Assembly (NCBI GenBank): GCA_963971305.1
Contig: OZ020317.1
Span: 21,284,001 to 21,348,000 of the forward strand
Reading direction: 5' to 3'
DNA length: 64,000 nt
DNA from: Arcuatula senhousia
Taxonomy: Eukaryota; Mollusca; Bivalvia; Mytilida; Mytilidae
Below the pieces are notes generated by a model. It was not told the DNA's origin and did not search any database. It was given only the letters and a program-made list of their open reading frames with translations. The translations under genes and the position numbers were made by a program. This document shows, one piece after another, positions 37,401 to 49,400 of this stretch; position 1 is the stretch's first letter, and each line of letters opens with the position of its first letter.

Positions 37401-40400
37401 TATTTTCACTGTTTTCTTGTCGTATTTTGTCAAAAATAGTATTGGCCACATTCGACGACCATCGTAATTTTTTGATAATCATTTTATAAGATAAAAATAC
37501 ACATTTTTATCACAAAAAAATTTTGGTCGACGGGTGTGGCCATTTTCATTTTCACCAATTTATACATGAAAATTAATGAAAAATGTCATAAAACGAGATT
37601 TTGTACAAAATAGACATATTTTTAGCTCACTGTCCTCCTTGTTGATAAACAACTAAACCAAAAGATATTGCAATTGATAAAATATGAAGTCTAATGAACA
37701 TCAAGGGAGCAATTACAAGGAAGTATATTAAAGTGGATTTTTTGGGCCGATTTGGGGCCTTCGTGGCTCTACTCCTTTAATTGAGAGACAAAAAAATTTA
37801 ATAGAATTTTCGTTGATTTATAGAACACAAATGGACTATAATAATAATGAAACCACAGTAAGAATAAACGTGAAACAGACCAGAAATATAGAACCTCATG
37901 CTGTCATTATGCTGCATATTAAATATCAAGAGCCTTTAATTAGTAGTTGCTGATAAAACCCTTATTGAAATCATTTCTGCATCCTATGATATAAACCATT
38001 CGGGAATTTTGCATACAAGTAATTACAAGTGCTGCCACTAAAAGTATGTCTTGCCTGTCAGCACAACAGTGAAACTTATTCACGATCTATCTAAGCCTTA
38101 AGTACACCACAACCTCAGTCTGCAAACCAAATATCAGATGCCTAAGTATAATGTTTTTCAAGTAATTCATTGTCCACAAAAGTCTAACAAAAATCTGTCA
38201 AAGTCAAAAATGGTTTGATTTGGTGTAACGGGAAGTACGTGAGCGACAGATCTGAAATCAAATCCCACATTATGGGTAGGGGTGTAACGATACATCCCAA
38301 TGGATCGGAATCTTGATATTTTGTCTCACGATACTGGTATCGGATTGTTACTTACTTACTTGACGATTCTTGATTTCAATGTACTATTTCAGGGAAGTTT
38401 ATCATTTTTGTCTTTATTAAATCACATTTTGTGAATAAAACTCCTTCAATCAGAAAATAACTGCATTGAACATGAAAGTTATAGAATTTTTTTTAAGGTT
38501 GCAATGTTTTTTTACTACTTAATTAGAAGATCTTTACATCCTCTGATTCAATTCTTAACAATTATCAGTATCGTGATACGGATCGGATCGTCAATCAAGA
38601 ATCGTGATATGTATCAGATCGTGGTTAAGTGGTATCGTTACACCCCTAGTTATGGGACCCAACACTAGGCCTGATGCAGTATACCAAATATCAAGTGACT
38701 GTGATAAGAAGTTGCTGAGAAAACTGTTTCGATAATTTTTTTCACTGCCTGCACATCACCAGCCAGCAATTCAACATTTTATAACCCAGATTTTCACTCA
38801 ACTCAATGTCCAAAAAAAGTCTTTCAAAAAAGTTTACAGCCTGAAAAAAGACTTAAGTTCACAAACACTGGAGCATGAAAATGATATTAGGGTCATATGG
38901 CAAGTTGCATAGGCCATAACCTCAACTGTCTGTATACCCAATATCAGATGCCTCGCTTTTATACTTTTCAAGCAATTTATTGTCCACAAATGTCTTACAA
39001 AAAAGTTTATGGCCTGAATAGAGTCCTCAGTTCACAAAGTCACTAAAGCGTGAAAATAGGGTCAGGGTCACAAAGTCTTACAAAAAAGTTTATGCCGCCT
39101 AGGTAGTCACCGTTGTCGCAAGAAAATTATACCTATGTCTCACCTTCAGCAACTTTTCATCATAGGGGAGACAATAAAACTACTCATTCTTCAACAAACC
39201 ATTTCTTTTTGTCAAAGATGGAGGAATCTGTTCTGTTGGTAAAGTGAATACTGGGGGTGGTGAGGGAAATCCTTAAACGGAAGCCACTGAACATTAATAC
39301 TTACTGCTGATGTAGGAATCCATTCTGTTGTTGACATGAATACTGGGGCTTGTGAGGGAAATCCTTAAATAGAACTTACTTAACATGAATACTTACTGCT
39401 GAAGATGGAGGAATCTGTTGAGAAGGTGCTGTGGATACTGGGGGCGGCGAGGGAAATCCTTGAATGGGTGCTACTGGGAATGGTCCTGGGCCTGTTGGGG
39501 CTCCATATATCACACCTGCATTTACAAACTGAGGAGGAATCAATGGGACTGGTCCTGCTATAGACCCTGGTGGTGGGGGCCTAAACAGTCTCTGAGGTGG
39601 ACCATTTGGTAAAGTCCCTGTAGAAACTGAAAAAGAGATAAAAACAATTTTCAAGATATGAAAATCAATCCCAAACATCCTCACCTTTTTTTAAAGTACA
39701 TGAAATGGAACATACCTGGAACATAACAATCAAACTTCATTTGTTAAAGATGAGGGTGTGCAGGCTTTCCACAGATGTGTGTTAGTTTCCCAAATTTGGC
39801 TTGGGTTGAAAATATAGAAAACGTTTTAATAAATCTGTTGCTTTGGTAACCTAATATTTTAACATATATTTTCATTTTTAAAGATGTGGTATTTGGCACT
39901 TCCCAATAATTTTGATACAGAATTTAGCGTTGCTAGCTATATATGTAAACAGAATGGTGGATGTAAAGGGAAACTACATGTAGGATTGTGCATTTTTAGG
40001 TCAATTTTTAAAAGTTCTAAAATAAAAACTTTTTATGTCTCTTAAGATAGCGAAAAATGGAGATGACCCAGGTTGCAGCTATTTTTTTCAAAATCAAACA
40101 TCTGCTCTTCAGGAAACTGTAATAAAATGTCATCATATTTTGGAAGAAGGCTGTTCAAATATCATGCAAAAAAAGTCTGTTGACACTGTTTTTTTTCAGG
40201 TTTTTAAAGCAAATTATTGCTGTTTTGATGGCAACAGTGTAATGCAAATTTTTTTTTATACTTAATGACCCTATTAAGTATTTTCTCAAAGTTTGTTTAT
40301 TTATGAACCACTTGATGTACATGTAGCTATGCCAGAAAAACAGTTGAATCAATAGATATTTAAGTAAAGGGGGTCCTGCCCCATTAACAAAAGCAGGGCT

Positions 40401-43400
40401 ATCTGCAGAGCGCTGACTGTGATAGAGATGATTGATACCTATGGTGAAGCCAAGATTGACTGCTTTTCTTTTTGCTTCATCTCCATCCCAGATATATATA
40501 CTGCGTTTCATTATTATTTGTGGGGTATCAATTTTCATGGTTTTCGTGGATGGCCTTTACCCACGAAAAGGAAATTAAATATTGATCTGTATGCTGCAGA
40601 CTTGAGAACCACATATTAAAGAATCCACAAAATGGTCCTTTTTCATCAAACCACAAAAATTGATACCCAAGAAAATAAATGAATCCACAGTATGTGCTTT
40701 TAAAATTATTCATGTTCTTATGCATTTGTTTCTAATTATACACTTAAACATACTTTCAAATCGGTTGTGTATATACATGTATTTGGAGTTTTATTTTCAT
40801 CAGACAGAACTAATATAATTTTCTAGTATGTAACTTTCAAGGGGTTAGAATAATGGCTTTGAATCAGTGTTGAATCTTTTTTAACCTTCTCAATCTTATT
40901 TTTTTCAGACTCCTAACAGAAACATTATTGTTTTTGCTTGACCTAACCTGGAAATGAAACATTTATAACAGGTCTTGTGATTGGCTGAGTTTTTTTTGGC
41001 CTTACCTGGAATTGGAAAGTTTATTACAGGTCTTGGGATTGGCTGGTTATTTTTGGCCTTACCTGGAATTGGAAAGTTTATTACAGGTCTTGGGATTGGC
41101 TGTTGAAACGGAGGACTGGAGACAACAGGCTGTTTCGTAAAACCTACAAAGATATTAAACAAAATTAATGAATGCCCATCATATTTTTCATTGGAGATTT
41201 TTAAATCATGGAGTTCACAAGAGAATTACAAAATTCACAGTTATACTTTGTATGTTTATACTTACATGTTAATTGTATTTATAATCAATTTCTTTCTAAA
41301 TCAGTGTAACAGAATTTTTCAAGTCTATCTTGATAAATGTACTGTGGTTTCATTATTATTCGAGGGGTATCAATTTTCGTGGTTTTCGTGGGTGGGCTTA
41401 ACCCACAAAATTCAATACCTAATGAAAAGGAAATTTAAAGATGATCTTTATCCTGAGGACTTTATAACCCAAATTTAAGAATCAACAAACTCATACTTTT
41501 TCGCAAAACCACAAAAATTGGTACCAAGGAAAATAAATTAATCCACAGTACTATTTAAATTCAGATTTAAATCTATTATATACAAATTTATGATTTTTCC
41601 AATGCCCATGTTTGATGCAACAGGTGACATTACCAGTAGGCTTAAATTCCTCTAAGTAAGACACATGGAATGCCTAGTCATTAGTCATGTTAGTGGTAAT
41701 GCCCAGACCTGGGGTAATTAAAAAAAGTAATTGTAATTAGCTGTAATTAATTACATGTTTTCCATGTAATTGAAAGTAATGTGTAATTGAGGCAAATTTT
41801 AATTACTTGTAATTGAAAGTAATGCATTACTTTTCATATTTTGCATGTAATGCCAATTACATTTCAATTACATATCATTACATTGCTTACAGCATTATAA
41901 TACAAGCATAGTATATTTTTCTGAATTCATAGTATATCTTACTTAATCAAAAATCAAATGTTCACATAAAAATGGCAAATTTGGGTAATGAACATAAAAT
42001 ATTTGCTTATTCTTTCAAGTTAAGAAAATGACAAAAGGATAAATAAGTATTTCATTTACTGTGTTTAGTAAATAAGTTTTTTTTTTCCTTTTAATAATTA
42101 TGTAAGCAGTTCATTTGATTGACACCAAATCCCTTTAATCACTAAAACAACATAACACCAAGCCCTGGCCACTGAATTTGATCATCTAATGTCTAATAGA
42201 GAAAAACAAAACCTTTTCAATGTTCAATCAGCTAAAACAACAAACTGATATAATTTGTCAAGAGAATGTCAAATATGGCTTCTAAATAGAACAGCTTTTT
42301 TGGCAGTTGTCTTATTGTAATATCACATAATAACTGAATAATAAAATTAATTAATTCAAACAAATATTTTTGAATATCAAAAAACTGGTTCATAATAAAG
42401 AAATAGCACTTGAAAATAAATAAATAAATTTATGCTCCATAGATTTATCACTGCATAGGAATTGCATGATATATTTTAGCCACCATTTTATTCTAATCCA
42501 GTTTTTCAAACTAGTTGGATAGGTCCTTATTTTGGTAAAGATTTTGAACAAAGATGTCTGAAACGATTGCCTGTATGTTACCAGTTAGGCTTTATAAATG
42601 AAGTGAATTGATTCTGGATGTAAGCAACTGGCAATCATCGCCTTATGTATATTCATTTGACAAAAATATTTGCCAAAGTGTCTTGTGTTTTACTCATCAC
42701 ATATAAAGTAATTCAAAAGTAATTAATTACATTACCAAAGTAATTGTAATGTAATTAATTACTTTTAAAAATTTTGGCTAATGTAATGTGTAATTTAACT
42801 GAAAAAATGTAATTGAATTGTAATTAATTACTTTAGTTTGTAATTGACCCCAGGTCTGGTAATGCCTAAACTGAATTTGGTATTAATGCTGTAATATCTA
42901 CCTTGAAAAAAGTAATCCTATAGCCTAAATCCATTTTGGTTGATTTATTGTTACATGTATTTGCTAAATGTCCTGTCAGCAATATTTCAGCCATAGTGGT
43001 TGGTATATTAAAGAACTATATGATACTTGTGAGTGGTATTTGTCCAAAAATGCAACTTAAGAGGCTGATTCAAAATTTCACGAGCTGTTTGGCAAGTAAA
43101 ATTATCAGCCTAGAAAGTAGTATTTTTGGAATTAATACCTTTAGTGTTTTCATTGGGATAAAATGGCTGACTTTCTGTAGGATCAGGATTTCTCTGTCTC
43201 TGAGAAGAATATCGCTTCGTTCGTCCAGTGTCTGCTCCTTGGGATGATTTCATCTTTTGGTCTGAAAAAATTTAAGTATAAATATTATAACATGTATACA
43301 TAGAATACTAACAACGTCAGCAAGAGAACCAGAAGAAAAAAATACATGTAGTTTTTCCCAAAAAATGTAGATGGATTGGCATAAAATTCTTAAAAATACT

Positions 43401-46400
43401 GAACAATCATTAATCAGTATACGGTTCTCTGAAGTTCAGAACAATGCAAATATTGATTGGTTTAAACATAATAATCTGAACAAATTTGATTTGACTGGAT
43501 AAAAATGCATGGAATTGTTTGTTGGCAGTGCAATTAATGTGTCGAAATGGGAACTGCTATCCCTTCTCGCCACCAGGTTTGACTTTAAATAGAAATTAAG
43601 TTGGTTAAGAAATTAAGATATTTAACCAATTGAAAAACAGTAAGCAGTGGCCACTGGTCACATTGAAGGCTGCTGGCTGTTTTCCATTGTGGATTTTTTA
43701 AATTTACGTTTATATTGTAGGTTATGTCGCGTACACTTATTCCACATCTCATTTTCTTCTATTGGTGTTGCTGATTACATTGTGTGTGTTTTTATGTTTT
43801 CTGTTTCTTTGTATTGTATTTGTTTGTTTAAACTAATTTGTCTTTCCCATTTTCAGACTTTTGACACTTGAGTGACACATTGGTGCTTCAAATAAAAAAT
43901 GCCCATGGCAAGTTCCTGTGGCATGGGCGATGTAATACATTTTAAAAAATCAAGCAATACCATATAGCAGGTTATTTTCGCTGTGGGAAATTTTCACTTT
44001 TTTTGTCTGAAAAGGTATGTGAAAACTTTTCGCAGTTTGTTGATGTGTTTTGATGATTTGTGTTTGATTAATATTTTCGTGGTATTCATTTTTGCGATTT
44101 ATGTCCAACCTCGAAAATAAGCGAAAATTAAACCACCGGGAAAATAACCAGCTATACGGTATCAAGCAACCTGACACATATTGAGCTTCTACGACTTTTT
44201 AAAAACTATTTTGTTGCAGGTCATTTCTACTCCTGTGGGAGCCTCAGTATATGACCTACCTCTATTCCTTCTATCTCCTCCCCTTTTAACCTCCTCTTCA
44301 CCTCCACCCTCTAGATTCATCTGTGACACACCATCCTCGACAGCATTTAAAACGGAATCTTGAGTCCTTGTTTTACCTACAGACCGAACACGCCTCTCTT
44401 TTGAGTAAGATTTCTTTTCACTGGTACTAGACTGGACGATCAAGTTATCGTTTTTCTCTTCTGGTCTTTCCTCGACATTTTCTGCAGATGTTTCCTCTAC
44501 CTGTTCATTACTTGGAGTGTACACCTCAGTCTGTATCACGACATGTTGTCCGATTAATTGTTCAGCCGGAATATTATGATATTCGTCGCCGTAAGTTTCA
44601 TAAAACTGTTGCCCATGTTCATTATCACTGTAGTTATAACCATACTGTTGCATCTGGGCCTCTTTCTTTTTCAAAAATCTTGGCGGTATCTTCCTCTCCT
44701 CATAATTCCTACGGTTAGATGGTCCACCTCTGTCTGGCCTTGACCTGAACCCACCACCTCGACCTCTTGAACTTGTGTATTCCCTTCTACCAGAATCCTG
44801 TCTATATCCCCTGTTGTTGTAACGTCCTCCCCGATAACTGTCCTCGTTTTGATAATTTCTGTCATACCTGGGTGGCCTTCTGTCATAATCCCTTTGTGGC
44901 CGATTGTCATAATCTCTCTGTGGCCGATTATCATAATCTCTCTGAGGCCGATTATCATAATCTCTAGGTGAATATCTACTATTGTAATCCCTTCTCTGTG
45001 GCCTGTCGTAAGAATCTCTTGGACCGTTACCCCTACTTCTTCCATAGCCTCGTCCTGAATCTTGACCCCTAAAGCCACCATCTGGACCCCCTCTATAGCC
45101 TCCCCTGCCACCCCTCCCTCTTCCTCTATATGATTGGTTCTCTTCATATCGGCTGTTCCATTCTTCAAATTTTTCTGGCTCTTGACCTTGTTCCTGAACC
45201 TGATTTGACCTTGGAGGTGGACTTTGAACTTGACCTTGGTCTTCACTGTGATGTCTAAACTCTTCGGATTTGCCTCGGTAATATCTATCCCTGTTTCGAT
45301 TGTAGTCATTCTTTCTGTCCACAATGTAGCTATCATCTCTTGACTCAGGGATGAAATCTCCAAATCTAGATTTGTCACTGTACCTTGGCCGCCTAAAAAA
45401 AGGATGAATGTAACTTTAGATCTTTTATTAATGAGAAAATATTTTTTCTGAATACAGTTGAACAAGGGAAGTTTGACGCCAATAAACCTGGTTAACCCAC
45501 ACTAGAAGAGCATTTCACTGATGGCACGGACAAAATCTATGTGACAACTGCTAGATTTACTGGACTCTCAAAGTGCCCAGTAGTTTAAGAAATCAGTATA
45601 AACTACGTTTATTCTTCTTTCAGTAAATCAAGTGGAATTAAGTCGTGTCCAGTAAAATCGAGAATATATACACTGGACACTACTGGATCAGCCTTAAAAA
45701 TAAACCACTGAAATTGAACTTAAACTCTTAACACTACGTATATTGAACAATTAACCATTGTGACCTTTTATTTCGTCTGTATGCCTGCCTTGTTTTGTCT
45801 TTTCTCTCAAACTATTTAAATTGATCCTCAAACTTGGTCATGTTGGTTAGTCTCGGTTTTACCTTAATTTTTCAAAATAGTTAATTACTATATACCAGAA
45901 ACGAAAGGTTAAGTAAGTAATAGTCTACCCCTCTTAATGAGAGAGCACTTTAAAGACAAAAAAAAAAAACAAGACCTCTTTAAAAGGGAAATAATGTTGT
46001 CAAAATATCATGGAACACAGCTCACCTTGGGGGCCCATCCCCTCTTCTGGGAGGGGCATCTGGTGGTTTATCTGACATCCTGATATCATAGCCATACAGT
46101 GCTATCAACTCCCCTTTAGACTTAGGGCACAAGTGACTTAAATATTATGTAATGCAACACTCACCTCGGAGCCCCACCCCCTCTTCTGGGAGGGGCATCT
46201 GGCGGTTTATCTGACATCCTGATATCAAAGCCATAGAATGCTATCAACTCCCCTTGAGACTTAGGGCACAAGTGACTTAAACAAGGGGTTGCACTGAGTC
46301 GTGCTAAGCATACCCCCACTCGGCCATTCAGAAAACAGGAAGTAGATGACCGACTGACCTGGAAAGGGGAGGCACGTTACAACTCATCATGCTAAAGCTG

Positions 46401-49400
46401 TATACCAAATTTGAAATCAATCCCTTCTCTAGAAGCCGAAAAATCTGTTACGAAAAATTGTCTATTTTTGACCCATAAAAAGTCTAAGTCAGCTCGGAAA
46501 ACAGGAAGTAGATGATGGACTGACCTCGAAAGGGGAGGCACGGTATAACTAATCATGCTTAAGCTGTGTACCAAATTTGAAACCAATCCATCCAGTAGAA
46601 GCCGAGAAATCTGTTACGAAAAATTTCACTTTTCAATTTTTTTACCCTTAAAAGTCTAAGTCAGCTCGAAAAACAGGAAGTAGATGATTGACTGACCTGG
46701 AAAGGGGAGGCACGGTATAACTCATCATGATGAAGCTGTGTACCAAATTTGAAACCAATCCATCCAGTAGAAGCCGAGAAATCTGTTACGAAAAATTTCG
46801 CATTTCAAATTTTGTTTCCCCTAAAAAAGTCTAAGTCGGCTTGGAAAACAGGAAGTAGATGATGGACTGACCTGGAAAGGGGAGGCACGGTATAACTCAT
46901 CATGCTGAAGCTGTGTACCAAATTTGAAACCAATCCATCCAGTAGAAGCCGAGAAATCTGTTACGAAAAATTTTGCATTTCAATTTTTTTTCCCCTAAAA
47001 AAGTCTAAGTCGGCTTGGAAAACAGGAAGTAGATGATGGACTGACCTGGAAAGGGTAGGCATAGTATAACTCATCATGCTGAAGCTGTGTACCAAATTTG
47101 AAACCAATCCATCCAGTAGAAGCAGAGAAATTGAACCGGACGGACAGACGGACGGACGGACGGACAAGGTGATTGCAATATAGCCCCCTCTCTTACGAGT
47201 GGGGTATAATATTATGTAATGTGGCACTCACCTGGGAGCCCCACCCCCTCTTCTGGGAGGGGCATCTGGTGGTTTATCTGACATCCTGATATCATAGCCA
47301 TACATTGTTATCAACTCTTCTCTAGACTTGGGGCCCTGCATGTTATCAGAGTACCTATCATGGTACCACTTGCCCTCATCTTGCCACAACTTTTTCTTAG
47401 GTCTCCTGAAATGATATTGAAAAAAAATAGATACAGATACTGCAACGCTAAACAAGTTCTAAGCAAGAATCATATTATTATAAGAAATTCTTTTTAAATC
47501 TAATGTTATGAAATTCTCTCATTCTCTTGAGTTTCATCTTTTCTTGTATTAGTTTGTGTCAGTAAATTGCTATTTGAAGGAGCCCTACATGAGAACAAAG
47601 CTGTTCCTACCCCCCATAAACAGTCCTAATATTTCTGCATTTTTTCAAATCAATCATGAATGTATCCTGTACATGTAGTTGTCTTCCCAGAAAGTATACA
47701 ACACTTTCTTTACCCCCCACCCTTTTAGCTCCATACACCAAAATGAAACTACACATCTTTTTTTATATAATTTGACGTGTGACTCCATGGATTTGAAAAG
47801 ATTTTTCCACAAGGGGCAATTTCCCACTTTTTGAAAGTCAAATTTTCAAGAGCCATTTTTTTATATTCTATATAAATTTTTTAAAAGACAAGAGGCTCCC
47901 AGGAGCCTGAATCGCTCACCTGACATATGTGCCTGAAGTAAAGGTTTAAGGCAAAATCTTTTTAACGTTGAAAGGGTCATAAGATTAATAAGGGGGTCAT
48001 CTGACAATATGGTGGATCTAAAGGTGCTGATCACTTTTGTTCTCAATCAAAATCTAAAAATCTGTCACCCTTTTTGAGTTATTTGCAAAAAAATGCAGTT
48101 TAACCTAATGTTCTATTTTTAGCCACAGCGGCCATGTTTTACAACCAATCAAAAATCCCCACAACAGTTCTATACACCTAATAATAGTAAACAATAATAC
48201 CAAGTTTGGTTCCATTTGGACTTAAAGTGTCAGAGGAGTTAACATTTTCAATATAAGGAAATGCAGTTAAAATGCTCAATTTTGACGTCCCAAGGGCAAT
48301 AACTCCTCAAAGGAAAGGTCCTACAACGTTGACCCTGTTACAAATTTTGTAGATCTTGATGTGCTTAACAATATGCAATTTAAATTTCTCAAATATCTTG
48401 TATAGTTTTCAAGATATTGAGCTAAACAGGTGCAAAATTTGCAAAAAATCCACAAAAAGGGCAATAACTTCTACATGGGTTGTTGGATTTTCTTCAAAAT
48501 TTCAGGGTAGGTAGATCTTGAGGTGCTGATCACTTTTGTTCCCAATCAAAATTTTGAAATCTGTCACCGTTTTAGAGTTATTTGCAAAAAACTGCCATTT
48601 ACCTCTATGTTCTATTTTTAGCCACAGCGGCCATGTTTTACGACCAATCAAAAATCCCCACATCAGTTCTATACACCTAATGCTAATAAACAACTATACC
48701 AAGTTTGGTTCCATTTGGACTTAAAGTGTCAGAGGAGTTAATGTTTTCAATGTAATGAGGAAATGCTGTTAAAATGCTCAATTTTGACGTTCTAAGGGCA
48801 ATAACTCCTAAAAGGAAAGGTCCTACAACGTTGACCCTGTTACATATTTTGTAGATCTTGATGTGCTTAACAATATGCAATTTAAATTTCTCAAATATCT
48901 AGTATAGTTTTCAAGATATTGAACTAAACAGGTGCAAAATTTGCAAAAAATCCACAAAAAGGGCAATAACTCCTACATGGGTCGTTGTATTTTCTTCAAA
49001 ATTTCAGGGTAGGTAGATCTTGAGGTGCTGATCACTTTAACCCAGCCAGAATTTTGATATCTGTAGCCGTTTTTGAGTTATTTGCAACAAGAGGCTCCCA
49101 GGAGCCTGATTGCTCACCTGACATATGTGCCTGAAGTAAAGGTTATAAGGCAAAATCTATTTAACGTTGAAAGGGTCATAAGATTAATAAGGGGGTCATC
49201 TGACAATATGGTGGATCTAAAGTTGCTGATCACTTTTGTTCTCAATCAAAATCTAAAAATCTGTCACCCTTTTTGAGTTATTTGCAAAAAAATGCAGTTT
49301 AACCTAATGTTCTATTTTTAGCCACAGCGGCCATGTTTTACAACCAATCAAAAATCCCCACAACAGTTCTATACACCTAATAATAATAAACAATAATACC

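Noticed and set aside
44488..45465. Plus-strand and alternative minus-frame ORFs over CASC3 exon 7
   Set aside because: Shadows of the low-complexity Arg/Gly coding sequence; the exon 7 frame joins both neighbours in phase.
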